From RGIG8368 sp045540275 (lineage in GTDB: Bacteria > Verrucomicrobiota > Kiritimatiellia > RFP12 > UBA1067), in assembly GCA_045540275.1 (NCBI GenBank), contig JAZQGX010000178.1, positions 1-47,451 of the forward strand: a stretch of 47,451 nt of DNA, read 5' to 3'. Shown piece by piece: positions 25,160 through 33,710 of the stretch; position 1 is the first letter of the stretch, and each line of letters starts with the position of its first letter. The translations under genes were made by a program, and so were the position numbers. The notes under the pieces were generated by a model, which was not told where the DNA came from, did no database searches, and saw nothing but the letters and a program-made list of their open reading frames with translations.

Positions 25160-26095
25160 ATGAAAACACTTGTATTTATTTTTGCGGCGTTTTGCTGCGC
25201 ACTAGGAAGTTTCGCCTCTGACACCAACCTGAAACAACGAGTCGACGGACTTTACATTTCTCACGTGCATCGCGGCGGAGGCGCTAAAGAACGCCCCGAC
25301 AATACCCTTGAAACATTCATCTGGTGCTGGCAAAACGGCACCGGGGTTGAATGCGATGTCCGCTTCACCAAAGACCGGGTTCCTGTTATGGTTCATGACG
25401 GAAATCTGCGCCGCACCGGACGCAATGCGGACAAACAACTGCTCAAAACCCCGATCAACAAGCTCGACTATGCGGAAATAAAAGACATTGATGTCGGCAG
25501 TTACCTCAACAAAGGCTTTTGCGCTGAACGCGTTCCGACATTTGATGCCGTCCTCAAGGAAATGAAAAAGGACAAAACCAGGTTGCTGTTCGTAGACGAC
25601 AAAGGGGTCGGCCCAAAATACGTGGCGCAAAAAGCCAACGAATACGGCATCCTCGATCAGGTCTACTACACCACCTGCTCTTACCATCAGATTTTGAACT
25701 GGAACAAGATTACAAACGGCGGCAAAACTCGTCTTTGGTGGGGGCCCGGAACGAAATCATTCACCGAGGAAGGCTATGCCAAAGCGCGCAAGCGTATGGA
25801 ATCAAAAATGAACGAGTTGCGCAAGAACAACTTCAAGGGCATTACCTTGGTCTGCTTTGACGTGCACTACAATCCCAAAATGCCCGAGCCCTTCCTCCCG
25901 GATACCGAATATCTCAAGTCGTTGGCGGTCGAGCTCCATAAAAACGGAGTGCTTTTCACCTGTATTCCGTACGTCGGCGGCAACCTCAAAGAGGTTTACC
26001 ACCGCCTTTGGGAAATCGGCTGCGACGGGTTCGGATCTGACAATCCGTCGGCAATGTTCGAGGCGCTGAAGGAGATTAAGGCCGCAGCGCGCTGA
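25160..26095 (+). CDS. Secreted glycerophosphodiester phosphodiesterase-like protein
   Basis: This encodes 311 residues with a signal peptide (about 1-19). It follows the GDPD TIM-barrel plan: HRGGGAKERPDNTLETFIW (metal and phosphate loop), GVECDVRFTKDRVPVMVHDGNLRRT (acidic metal ligands and catalytic His), then VPTFDAVLKEMKK and TRLLFVDDKG. At the third conserved site many members have Glu; here it reads VDDKG. It probably releases glycerol phosphate from phospholipid head groups in the periplasm, or acts on a related diester. The start is set by the signal peptide. A bidirectional terminator follows. Confidence 0.83.
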   Translation: MKTLVFIFAAFCCALGSFASDTNLKQRVDGLYISHVHRGGGAKERPDNTLETFIWCWQNGTGVECDVRFTKDRVPVMVHDGNLRRTGRNADKQLLKTPINKLDYAEIKDIDVGSYLNKGFCAERVPTFDAVLKEMKKDKTRLLFVDDKGVGPKYVAQKANEYGILDQVYYTTCSYHQILNWNKITNGGKTRLWWGPGTKSFTEEGYAKARKRMESKMNELRKNNFKGITLVCFDVHYNPKMPEPFLPDTEYLKSLAVELHKNGVLFTCIPYVGGNLKEVYHRLWEIGCDGFGSDNPSAMFEALKEIKAAAR

Positions 26096-26100
26096 ATTGT

Positions 26101-26136
26101 AAAAAAAAGACCGGCCAACCGGCCGGTCTTTTTTTT
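26101..26136. terminator. Bidirectional terminator between the phosphodiesterase gene and etfA
   Basis: AAGACCGGCC and GGCCGGTCTT form a perfect stem around an AACC loop, flanked by a run of A on the left and T on the right, so it works in both directions. It stands between two convergent genes. Confidence 0.92.
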
Positions 26137-26143
26137 TACAATT

Positions 26144-27364
26144 TTATTTTTCAAGCGCAACTATCAGCTGCGGCAGGATTTCCAGCGCATCGCCGACGAT
26201 ACTTAAATCCGCCACTCCAAAAATCGGTGCACTCGGATCGCTGTTGACCGCAATGATGGTGTCGGACGACTTCATGCCCTCAAGATGCTGAATGGCACCT
26301 GAAATACCAAAAGCCAGATAAAGTTTGGGGCAAACCGTCTTTCCGGTCTGACCGACCTGATGGGAAACAGAAATCCACTTCGCATCAACGCACGGACGGG
26401 AACACGCCACCGTGCCGCCAAGCAACGCCGCCAATTTCTCAAGCAAAGCAAAATTCTCCGCCTTCTTAAGACCACGGCCGCCGGCAACAAGAATGGAAGC
26501 GTCTTGAATATTCACCGCCCCGGGATCGCGTTTCGACTCGACGATTTTGGTCAATGCCGCCGCCAGTTCCAGCACCTCGCGCTTGACCTCTCCCTTGCGA
26601 GAAGGATCAGGATCGGCCTTCTTGAACACTTTGGGTCGAACAGTTGACATCTGAGGACGATGATCCGGCGTCATGATGGTTGCCATGATGTTCCCGCCGA
26701 AAGCCGGACGGGTCTGATGCAGAAGCATCGTTTTGCCGTCTGGAGAAGGCGCAATCTCCAATCTGGTGCAGTCGGCGGTCAAGCCGGTGCCGCAGCGGGT
26801 TGCGACCCGTGCGAAAAATGCCCGTCCAATACCGGTTGCCCCGGCCAAAACCACCTCTGGTTTGTATTTGCGAATCATCTGGGCAAGTGCATCGGTATAA
26901 ACACCGGCCTCGTAAATTTCAAGCTCGGGCTGATCGACGACATAAACGACATCCGCCCCTCCCGCAATCAACGCTTCGGCGGTACCGTCAAGTTTGTAGC
27001 CGAGAATCACCGCGCAAAGTTTGCATCCCCGCTTTACGGCAAGTTCACGACCGGTTGACAGCAACTCAAAAGCGACATCGGCAATTTTTCCTCCCGTCTG
27101 TTCGACAAACACCCAGATATCGGAATATTGGGACAAATCGCTTGCGCCTGCCTTTTCCACTTTGCTTTCGGTTATCGCCTTGACCGGGCAGACGGTTATA
27201 CATTTGCCGCAAGCGCGGCACTGAGCGGCGTCAACCTGTGCCAACTGACGCTTGCCGTTCGGACGGTCGACCATGCTCAAGGCGTCAAACGGACAGTTCT
27301 TAACGCATTTTGCACATCCGATGCAAAGTTTTTCACTGATAATGATAGGAGCGGAATCAGACAT
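26144..27364 (-). CDS. etfA: Electron transfer flavoprotein alpha subunit with N-terminal ferredoxin domain
   Basis: This encodes 406 residues. Residues about 12-60 hold two [4Fe-4S] ferredoxin motifs (CIGCAKCVKNCP and CRACGKCITVCP), then an ETF alpha domain and the C-terminal FAD-binding domain with ILVAGGRGLKK, VSHQVGQTGKTVCPKLYLAFGISGAIQH and IIAVNSDPSAPIF. Ferredoxin-fused alpha subunits occur in anaerobes, where ETF links flavoenzymes to low-potential carriers. It overlaps etfB by 8 nt. No acyl-CoA or lactate dehydrogenase is adjacent, so its partner enzyme is unknown. Confidence 0.95.
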   Translation of the reverse strand: MSDSAPIIISEKLCIGCAKCVKNCPFDALSMVDRPNGKRQLAQVDAAQCRACGKCITVCPVKAITESKVEKAGASDLSQYSDIWVFVEQTGGKIADVAFELLSTGRELAVKRGCKLCAVILGYKLDGTAEALIAGGADVVYVVDQPELEIYEAGVYTDALAQMIRKYKPEVVLAGATGIGRAFFARVATRCGTGLTADCTRLEIAPSPDGKTMLLHQTRPAFGGNIMATIMTPDHRPQMSTVRPKVFKKADPDPSRKGEVKREVLELAAALTKIVESKRDPGAVNIQDASILVAGGRGLKKAENFALLEKLAALLGGTVACSRPCVDAKWISVSHQVGQTGKTVCPKLYLAFGISGAIQHLEGMKSSDTIIAVNSDPSAPIFGVADLSIVGDALEILPQLIVALEK

Positions 27365-28166
27365 TGCCTTGTTCCCCGATATTGATTTTTGAAAGATAAT
27401 CCACGATCGCCTTCACACCGGAGGTTGCGTCTTTACGTGCGTCGATAACCACGCCTCCTCCTTTGACCGGCGGCGGGAAGGTGTCGACGACCTTGGTGGG
27501 CGAGCCGTTCAAACCGAGATAGGCGCGGTCGGCTCCGGTATCGGCAGCAGTCCAAACGTTCACATACGCCTTTTTAGCTTCAATCCACCCCGAAAGGGAG
27601 GCGAAGCGCGGCGTCGGCCCCTCCTTGACAACGGTCATCACCGCGGGAAGTTTTCCTTCGATGATATCGGTACTTTCATCCATCAAGGTAACGGCGCGGA
27701 AGCTTCCATCGTCTTTGATGCTCAACTCCTTGACATAGGTTACCAGCGGCATATCCAAATCTTCTGAAACTCCCGGCCCCACCTGTGCGGTATCGCCGTC
27801 GATGGCCTGTTTTCCGAACAGCACCAGATCGGGACGAGTGTTGATTTTTTTGATACCGGTCGTCAGCGCATAGGCGGTGGCCAGCGTATCGGCGCCGGCA
27901 AAAGCGCGATCCGAAAGCAGCACCGCATCATCAGCTCCGCGGGCCAACGCCTCGCGAAGAATGGATTCGGCCTGGGGCGGTCCCATGGAAATTACACTGA
28001 CCCTTGCGCCGCAGGCATCCTTGATTTTAAGCGCAATTTCAAGCGCATACTCGTCAAAAGGGTTCAAAATACTTTCAACGCCCTCGCGCTGCAAAGTTTT
28101 CGTGACCGGGTCGATACTGATTTTGGTCGAGTCCGGAACTTGTTTGATGCAAACAACAATGTGCAT
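27357..28166 (-). CDS. etfB: Electron transfer flavoprotein beta subunit
   Basis: This 269-residue partner of EtfA starts HIVVCIKQVPDSTKISIDP and contains GVESILNPFDEYALEIAL, RGADDAVLLSDRAFAGADTLATA and LVLFGKQAIDGDTAQVGPGVSE. The DGDTAQVGP loop is the type seen in ETFs that carry a second FAD in the beta subunit and can bifurcate electrons, in contrast to the AMP-binding version of respiratory ETF. Bifurcation is an inference. GGGAG lies 4 nt before the ATG, and a strong promoter is visible upstream. Confidence 0.95.
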   Translation of the reverse strand: MHIVVCIKQVPDSTKISIDPVTKTLQREGVESILNPFDEYALEIALKIKDACGARVSVISMGPPQAESILREALARGADDAVLLSDRAFAGADTLATAYALTTGIKKINTRPDLVLFGKQAIDGDTAQVGPGVSEDLDMPLVTYVKELSIKDDGSFRAVTLMDESTDIIEGKLPAVMTVVKEGPTPRFASLSGWIEAKKAYVNVWTAADTGADRAYLGLNGSPTKVVDTFPPPVKGGGVVIDARKDATSGVKAIVDYLSKINIGEQGNV

Positions 28167-28219
28167 GGCACTCCCTTTATATCAGTCTATTCTGCTGGAC
28201 TTTTTACACTATGATTGCC

Positions 28220-28248
28220 ATTCTATCAGAGTTTCGGCACAGTGTCAA
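28220..28248 (-). promoter_or_regulatory. Promoter of etfBA
   Basis: On the minus strand a perfect TTGACA (28248-28243), a 17-nt spacer and TAGAAT (28225-28220) preceded by TGA, an extended -10. The leader to etfB would be about 45 nt. Confidence 0.8.
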
Positions 28249-28273
28249 AAACCATTTCAATTCAATTTTTATG

Positions 28274-28303
28274 TTGTCCAAGCATTAAATTAAATGCTAT
28301 AGT
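28274..28303 (+). promoter_or_regulatory. Promoter of the GntR/LacI regulator with an operator-like palindrome
   Basis: TTGTCC (28274-28279) and TATAGT (28298-28303, preceded by TGC) are 18 nt apart. The perfect inverted repeat AGCATT-N6-AATGCT (28281-28298) fills this spacer and touches the -10 box. Bound protein there would block polymerase, so it is a good candidate for autorepression by the regulator. The etfBA -35 box lies 26 nt away. Confidence 0.55.
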
Positions 28304-28338
28304 TAGACATCTTATTCTAAATCGACAGCCACAACTCC

Positions 28339-29490
28339 ATGAAAAATCTCAAACCGCTTTATCGAAAAATCGCCGACGAGCTGAGATCGTTAATCCAAGC
28401 CGGCCACTACCATGACGGACGGCTGCCCAGCGATCGCTGGCTTACCCGTCACTATGCAACATCACGCCCCACCGTCACCAAGGCGATGCGCGAACTTGAA
28501 ACCGCCGGACTTATTCTTCGCCGTTCAGGAGCCGGATCCTTCGTCAATCCCACCAACCGCGGGAACTCCAATTTCGTCTCGACCATCATCGCCGGAATCA
28601 ACGATGCCGACTTTTTCGTCCCGGTCTGCTCGCAAATAGCCGAAGCGTGCCAGACGCACTCGCTGAATCTGGTCTGGGGCGTCAATACCGAATTCATCGC
28701 GTTCGGGGACAATCCTTCGATCGAACATCTGATCTACCGCAGCCTCCGCCAGAACATCAAGGGCGTGTTCTTCGTGCCGGCGGAGGACTCGGGAAACGGT
28801 ATGGCGGCTCAACGCAATCACGCAATCGTTGAGGCCCTTACCGCCGCCGGCATCGTGGTGATTCTTCTTGACCGCGACCTCGGGGATTATTCCAGCCGCA
28901 GCAAATACGATTTGGTCGGAATCGACAATTTCAACGCCGGATACCAACAGGCGCACCACCTAATCAAATGCGGATGTCGCAATATAGTCTATGTCACCCA
29001 CCGGGACATGGTCACCTCGGTGCAAAGCCGAATCGCGGGAATGAAAGCAGCCATCAGCGAGAAATCGGGGTCCGGTCTTACCGCCAAAGTGTGCGTGGGC
29101 GACGCCGGAGATGAAAAATTCCTCAAGTCGATTCTCAAGCTGAAACCAGACGGAATTATCGCAAGAAACGACCAGACCGCTGTAAAAATCGAGATGGGAC
29201 TACTCAAAGAAGGAATCAAGATTCCCGACGAGATTCAGATCATCAGTATCGACGATGCGCGCTACATCAAACTGCTTACCGTTCCGCTTACGACAATGCG
29301 CCAACCGGTGAAATTCATCGGCGAGGAAGCGGCCAGACTCATGGCCCTGCGCCTCAATCGGGACAACAGCCCTCCCCGCCAGATTCTCTTCAACGCAACC
29401 ATCGTCTGTCGTGCATCCACCAAGCGGACATGCTCAAGCCGCACCTCGGACAAACACGAATCCAACGGGAAATCCCTTCGCAAAGGATAG
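28339..29490 (+). CDS. GntR/LacI-hybrid transcriptional regulator
   Basis: This encodes 383 residues. The N-terminus (about 1-72) is a GntR winged helix: LYRKIADELRSLIQAGHYHDG, LPSDRWLTRHYATSRPTVTKAMRELETAGLILRRSGAGSFV. From about 80 it becomes a periplasmic-binding-protein-like sensor of the LacI/GalR type (FVSTIIAGINDADFF, VVILLDRDLG, LVGIDNFNAGYQQAHHLIKCGC, DGIIARNDQTAVKIEMG, TTMRQPVKFIGEEAARLM). This AraR-like architecture usually senses sugars. It is divergent from etfBA. No Shine-Dalgarno is evident before the ATG. Confidence 0.92.
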   Translation: MKNLKPLYRKIADELRSLIQAGHYHDGRLPSDRWLTRHYATSRPTVTKAMRELETAGLILRRSGAGSFVNPTNRGNSNFVSTIIAGINDADFFVPVCSQIAEACQTHSLNLVWGVNTEFIAFGDNPSIEHLIYRSLRQNIKGVFFVPAEDSGNGMAAQRNHAIVEALTAAGIVVILLDRDLGDYSSRSKYDLVGIDNFNAGYQQAHHLIKCGCRNIVYVTHRDMVTSVQSRIAGMKAAISEKSGSGLTAKVCVGDAGDEKFLKSILKLKPDGIIARNDQTAVKIEMGLLKEGIKIPDEIQIISIDDARYIKLLTVPLTTMRQPVKFIGEEAARLMALRLNRDNSPPRQILFNATIVCRASTKRTCSSRTSDKHESNGKSLRKG

Positions 29491-29528
29491 CCGCCGTAAA
29501 ATCGACATTTGAAGAAACGAAAGCACCT

Positions 29529-30173
29529 CTACTTTAGCGGCTTGATTTTCAGGTTTCGGATGACGGTGCGCGATTTGCGGGCGAGCAATGCGATATGCCC
29601 CGTGCGGTTTCCAAGTCCGGTGTGGGGTCTGCCGTCCGCCGGTTTCAAAGCATCAAGATTGGCGCGCAACACCTCCACCCCGTTAACGGAGATTTTCAAC
29701 CTGCCGCCCTTGAGGTATATCTGTTCGCTGTTCCACTGGTCGGGAGCCCTGGCATTGGTATTCCTCGACGCTAGCACTCCGTATATCGAGGCGTCGTTGC
29801 GCCAATCCTCCTGACCGATATAGGCCACATCGTCGCGCAGCACGACTTGGAATCCGCCGTCGAAGGATGCGTTCCGGCAGGGATACTTTACGCGCAATCC
29901 AATGCCATTGTTTCCGTACTCACCAACCAGATACTCGAATTTCAATACAAAATCGGAATATTGGTTTGTGGTATACATATCGCCCCACTTCATGGGGACG
30001 GAGCGCACCTCTACCACCCCATTGGTGTCGGTCACCAGCTCAAAGGCGTTGGTATCACCGGTCCACCCGGAATAATCGGCGGCGGAGAAAAGAGGCTTGA
30101 AGGCTCGATCCTTTGCGTATGACAGAAACGGAACAAGTCCTGCTACGAGCAATTTCAGAAAAAGCATCTTCAT
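29529..30173 (-). CDS. Secreted DUF1080 (3-keto-disaccharide hydrolase-like) protein
   Basis: This 214-residue protein has a signal peptide (about 1-20) and a single DUF1080 jelly-roll domain: FKPLFSAADYSGWTGDTNAF, YSDFVLKFEYLVGEYGNNGIGLRVKY, WNSEQIYLKGGRLKISVNGVEV and TGHIALLARKSRTVIRNLKIKPL. The domain is widespread in Planctomycetes, Verrucomicrobia and Lentisphaerae and belongs to a concanavalin-like glucanase fold; some members hydrolyse 3-keto-glycosides. Substrate here is unknown. GGAGG precedes the start, 26 nt after the phosphomannomutase gene. Confidence 0.85.
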   Translation of the reverse strand: MKMLFLKLLVAGLVPFLSYAKDRAFKPLFSAADYSGWTGDTNAFELVTDTNGVVEVRSVPMKWGDMYTTNQYSDFVLKFEYLVGEYGNNGIGLRVKYPCRNASFDGGFQVVLRDDVAYIGQEDWRNDASIYGVLASRNTNARAPDQWNSEQIYLKGGRLKISVNGVEVLRANLDALKPADGRPHTGLGNRTGHIALLARKSRTVIRNLKIKPLK

Positions 30174-30199
30174 GCGTCATTCCTCCGCCTTGACTTGAA

Positions 30200-31525
30200 C
30201 TAGGAGCGAATCAGCGCCAAAACCTCATCGCGCTTTTCCCCCATCTTCTCTTCGGTGTCGGCCTCAAGGTTGAGCCGCACCAGCGGCTCGGTATTCGAGC
30301 AGCGGACATTGAACCACCAGTCGGGATACTCTACGCTGACGCCGTCCAGTTCAAAGACGTTGCCATCTGCATAGCGCTGTTTGAGCAGTGCGAGAATTTC
30401 ACGCGGATCCTTCTCGACACGGGAATTGATTTCGCCGCTGGCGAAATACTTGCGCAGAGGCGCAATCAATTGCGACAATGTCTTGTCGGAGGAGCTGAGA
30501 TTGTTTGCTACCGACAAAACCGCCATTGCCGAACTTTCGGTGGTGAAATTGTCCTTGAAATAATAATGCCCGCTCAATTCGCCGGCAAAAAGCGCGTCAT
30601 TTTCGCGCATCTGCGCCTTGATGAAAGCGTGTCCGACGCGGCTCATCTTCGGAGTGCCGCCTGCGGCGGAAATCACTTCGGCAACGACGCGGCTGCTGCG
30701 CAGATCGTGGAAAATCGTTCCTTTGCGCGTCGAAAGCACGTCTTGGGCGATAAGGGCGGTGGTCAAATCCATCGAAATGATCTCACCCTTCTCGTCGATG
30801 AATCCAACGCGATCGGCATCTCCGTCGAAAGCGACTCCGAAGTCGTATCCGCCTTTTTTCACCATCGCGCGCAATTCGTCTAGGGTATCGGTCTTGAGCG
30901 GATTGGCCTCATGGTTGGGAAACGATCCATCGGGTTGGTCATAGAGAGAATCCCAGGTGAGGTTTCCACCTTCCAGCGTCTTCGCCTCCCAAATTCCCAT
31001 GCCGTTGGCGAAGTCGACCGCGATCTTCAACTTGCGCTTCATCTTTTCAAAAGGACGGATATGTGCAATATAGGCGGGAAGGATGTCGAGCTTCTCGATT
31101 TTTCCGGGAACCGCGGCGGAAGGCGCAAACGAGCCTTCGTTGACGATTTTTTCAATGTCGGCGATGCCGGTGGCGCCGCTGATCGGAACCGCATCGGCGC
31201 GGCAGAGCTTGAACCCGTTCCAGGGTGCCGGATTATGAGAGGCGGTAATCATCACGCTGCCGTCGAGCTTGAGAGAACCGTTTGCAAAATATGACATTGG
31301 CGTCGAAGTATGCCCGAGATCGATGACATCGCACCCCTGCTCGGTAACGCCCTTGGCGAACGCGGCGAAAAGAGGCTCCGAATGGGGACGAATATCGCGT
31401 CCAACCGCGATTTTTTTCGCTCCGGTAAAGGTCGCATAGGCCCTTCCTATTTTGTAGGAGATCTCCTCTGTGAGGTCTTCTCCGTAAATTCCGCGAATGT
31501 CATATGCTTTGAAAATTCCAGCCAT
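30200..31525 (-). CDS. manB: Phosphomannomutase/phosphoglucomutase
   Basis: This 441-residue alpha-D-phosphohexomutase opens with FKAYDIRGIYGEDL and has all family sites: the phosphoserine loop MITASHNPAPWNGFKL (about 93-108), the Mg-binding loop VAFDGDADRVGF (about 234-245), the sugar-specificity loop GELSGHYYF, and the phosphate-binding RCSNTEPLVRLNLEA near the end. It interconverts hexose 1- and 6-phosphates for sugar nucleotide synthesis; the GELSGHYY loop is of the PMM/PGM type. GAGGAG precedes the start, 16 nt after the BatA-like gene. Confidence 0.93.
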   Translation of the reverse strand: MAGIFKAYDIRGIYGEDLTEEISYKIGRAYATFTGAKKIAVGRDIRPHSEPLFAAFAKGVTEQGCDVIDLGHTSTPMSYFANGSLKLDGSVMITASHNPAPWNGFKLCRADAVPISGATGIADIEKIVNEGSFAPSAAVPGKIEKLDILPAYIAHIRPFEKMKRKLKIAVDFANGMGIWEAKTLEGGNLTWDSLYDQPDGSFPNHEANPLKTDTLDELRAMVKKGGYDFGVAFDGDADRVGFIDEKGEIISMDLTTALIAQDVLSTRKGTIFHDLRSSRVVAEVISAAGGTPKMSRVGHAFIKAQMRENDALFAGELSGHYYFKDNFTTESSAMAVLSVANNLSSSDKTLSQLIAPLRKYFASGEINSRVEKDPREILALLKQRYADGNVFELDGVSVEYPDWWFNVRCSNTEPLVRLNLEADTEEKMGEKRDEVLALIRS

Positions 31526-31541
31526 TTTTTCTTCTCCTCGT

Positions 31542-33704
31542 TTATTGTTCGTTCGTCACCTTTCCGGACAACGAAATCTTCAGTTTTTCAGTCGCTCCTT
31601 TGCGCGGGCGCAACACCGAATTGGCGTACCACCACTCTGCAAGAGACAAGATCAATGCGAGCCAGAGCACCCATTCGGTAAATGATCTTCCATTGCGGCG
31701 ATCCTCTGAAATCTTCATCATTTCCTCGGAGTCATGCGCCACCACCATGCGCCTGAATTCGGTCCACTTCAAAATTTCCTCCGCATCGGCGGGCGCGAGC
31801 AGCGACTCGGTGGCATCGGCATTGACCGCCATCACCGGCTTGGGGCCGCCCTCGGTCGAGCGCATGTAGATGCCGACTTCCGGCAGCGTCTCGATCACGC
31901 GGCGCATGTTGCCAGCGTCCTTGATTGAAACCGGGGTCTTGGAAGGAGCGAGAATGACGTTATCGTCGCGGTAATCGGCAATCGCCTCCACCGCGGGCAA
32001 ACTCTGTCCCAAAGTCAGGTGAGCCGGCTGCATTGAAGCACCCGTGCCCAACCGCACCAACTGATGGACGATCGGCAGGAAGAATGCGGAGATCGGCAGC
32101 GTGCTCCAGTCCCTCGTCGCTCCGACTGAAAACAGGAACACTCTTCCGCGTCCGCAGATGCGCCCGAGCAGGAAGGGGTCGCCGGCACTGGTGCTGATAA
32201 GGACCGATGCCTTGTCGTTGAGCTCGCCAAAACGAATCCGCTTTTTAAGCGCAACGGTCGGAATCGTGCCGGGGGGCAGCGGAAGCGTAAAATTGATTTC
32301 GCGCCCGCGAACCGGAGGATGCCGTTTCAGCGCGCAGGCGGAGACGCCCGTCGCCACCGCCTGCTCCTCGAGCAGAGCCGCTGGAAGTATCTTCATTTCC
32401 GAGTAAGCCGACAGGTCGGAAGAATTGCCGGGGAAGACCACCACCACGCCGCCGCTTTCGGCATAGGACTCAAGATTCAGCATCGCTTGACCTGGAACCG
32501 GGAATGCGTCGCACAGGAATACGGCGCGATAGTCGCGCAGATCGACCGAATCGAGTTCCTGCGCCGAAATATTGCGTATCGCGTCTTTTCCGCCGGGCGC
32601 CAGCGCGGCACGCAGAAAACGCGTTGCCTCTTCCGGACCGACCGCAAGCATCGGCAAACGCCCGCGAACGCGCATCAGGAAACGGAAAGCGTCGTCGGTC
32701 TCCAACGCATCGCGCGGGGTGCGAATCTCCGCGACATGATCCCCTTCGGAAAGTCCGGTAACCTGGAAGTCCGCGGTTGCGGAGGAGTCCGCCTCGATTT
32801 TTACCGAGCGCGAGGCATATTCCTTGCCGTCCACCATCAGCGTCACCGGCACTTCGCTTGCCGCGCCGGTCAGCGCGATTTTGGCGCGCACGCGCATCGT
32901 CTGCCCAATAATGGATAGCGGAGGAGATACCGCCACGTCGCTGGGATTCGCATTCACCGGGCGGGCCGCACCGGCCAGAAGTGTGTAGACCGCCACTTCA
33001 TCACGGTCTTCGCGCGAAATCACAAACGAGCCGGTGGCGCGATTGGTCACCGAGCTTTCATCATTCATGGATTGGAAGCCGCGCCAGGGAAGCGCCTGAC
33101 CATCGGTGATGATGAACAGTTCGCGCTCGCGCTTCAGTTTCTTTTCTCCGCTGGAGATGGCGCGGAGCGCCAGCGCCGACGCCTCGTCAAGATGCGATGA
33201 ACCGTCGCGGCATTCCAGCGTCTGTATCGCGGTAATCACGGTGGGAAATTCCGACGTCGGTTTTTCGATGATAGGAATTACCGAATCGGATGCGAGGTAT
33301 ACGCAAACGCGGTCACCGGGCTGCAGCGAACGGACCACCCGCTCGGCGGCCTCCTTGCCGAGATTCCACACCTGACCGCGGTCGACATCATAGTTCATGC
33401 TGTATGAACCGTCCAGAACGATCGCCACATCGCGCGGAGTACGACCCAGCCAGGCCGCTCCGCCCACACTTCTCAGCACCGGCTCGGCAAAGGCGAGCAC
33501 GAGAAATACAATCAGCAGAGTGCGCAACAGCCACAGCAAAAAATTTTCGAACCGGACCCGGCTTGAAGAGCGGCGTTGGGCGGCCTTGAGAAACTGCACA
33601 GTAGGAAACAGAACGTGAACGGTGCGACGCTTCTGAAACATATGCAGCATCAGCGGCACGGCAGTGGCGAGCAAGGCCCATAGAAACAATGGTGATGCGA
33701 ACAT
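31542..33704 (-). CDS. BatA-like membrane protein with von Willebrand factor A domain
   Basis: This encodes 720 residues. The N-terminus is the BatA domain: a membrane segment (about 4-22), LMLHMFQKRRTVHVLFPTVQFLK, and a second segment (about 58-75). A von Willebrand A domain follows (about 88-240) with an intact metal site DGSYS. Residues 240-640 look like beta-sandwich and glutamine-amidotransferase-like regions, and a C-terminal membrane segment lies near 680-697. Such proteins act with DUF58 and a MoxR ATPase in an envelope chaperone or stress system. DUF58 lies 6 nt upstream; no MoxR gene is in the window. Confidence 0.85.
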   Translation of the reverse strand: MFASPLFLWALLATAVPLMLHMFQKRRTVHVLFPTVQFLKAAQRRSSSRVRFENFLLWLLRTLLIVFLVLAFAEPVLRSVGGAAWLGRTPRDVAIVLDGSYSMNYDVDRGQVWNLGKEAAERVVRSLQPGDRVCVYLASDSVIPIIEKPTSEFPTVITAIQTLECRDGSSHLDEASALALRAISSGEKKLKRERELFIITDGQALPWRGFQSMNDESSVTNRATGSFVISREDRDEVAVYTLLAGAARPVNANPSDVAVSPPLSIIGQTMRVRAKIALTGAASEVPVTLMVDGKEYASRSVKIEADSSATADFQVTGLSEGDHVAEIRTPRDALETDDAFRFLMRVRGRLPMLAVGPEEATRFLRAALAPGGKDAIRNISAQELDSVDLRDYRAVFLCDAFPVPGQAMLNLESYAESGGVVVVFPGNSSDLSAYSEMKILPAALLEEQAVATGVSACALKRHPPVRGREINFTLPLPPGTIPTVALKKRIRFGELNDKASVLISTSAGDPFLLGRICGRGRVFLFSVGATRDWSTLPISAFFLPIVHQLVRLGTGASMQPAHLTLGQSLPAVEAIADYRDDNVILAPSKTPVSIKDAGNMRRVIETLPEVGIYMRSTEGGPKPVMAVNADATESLLAPADAEEILKWTEFRRMVVAHDSEEMMKISEDRRNGRSFTEWVLWLALILSLAEWWYANSVLRPRKGATEKLKISLSGKVTNEQ

Positions 33705-33710
33705 TGAAAA

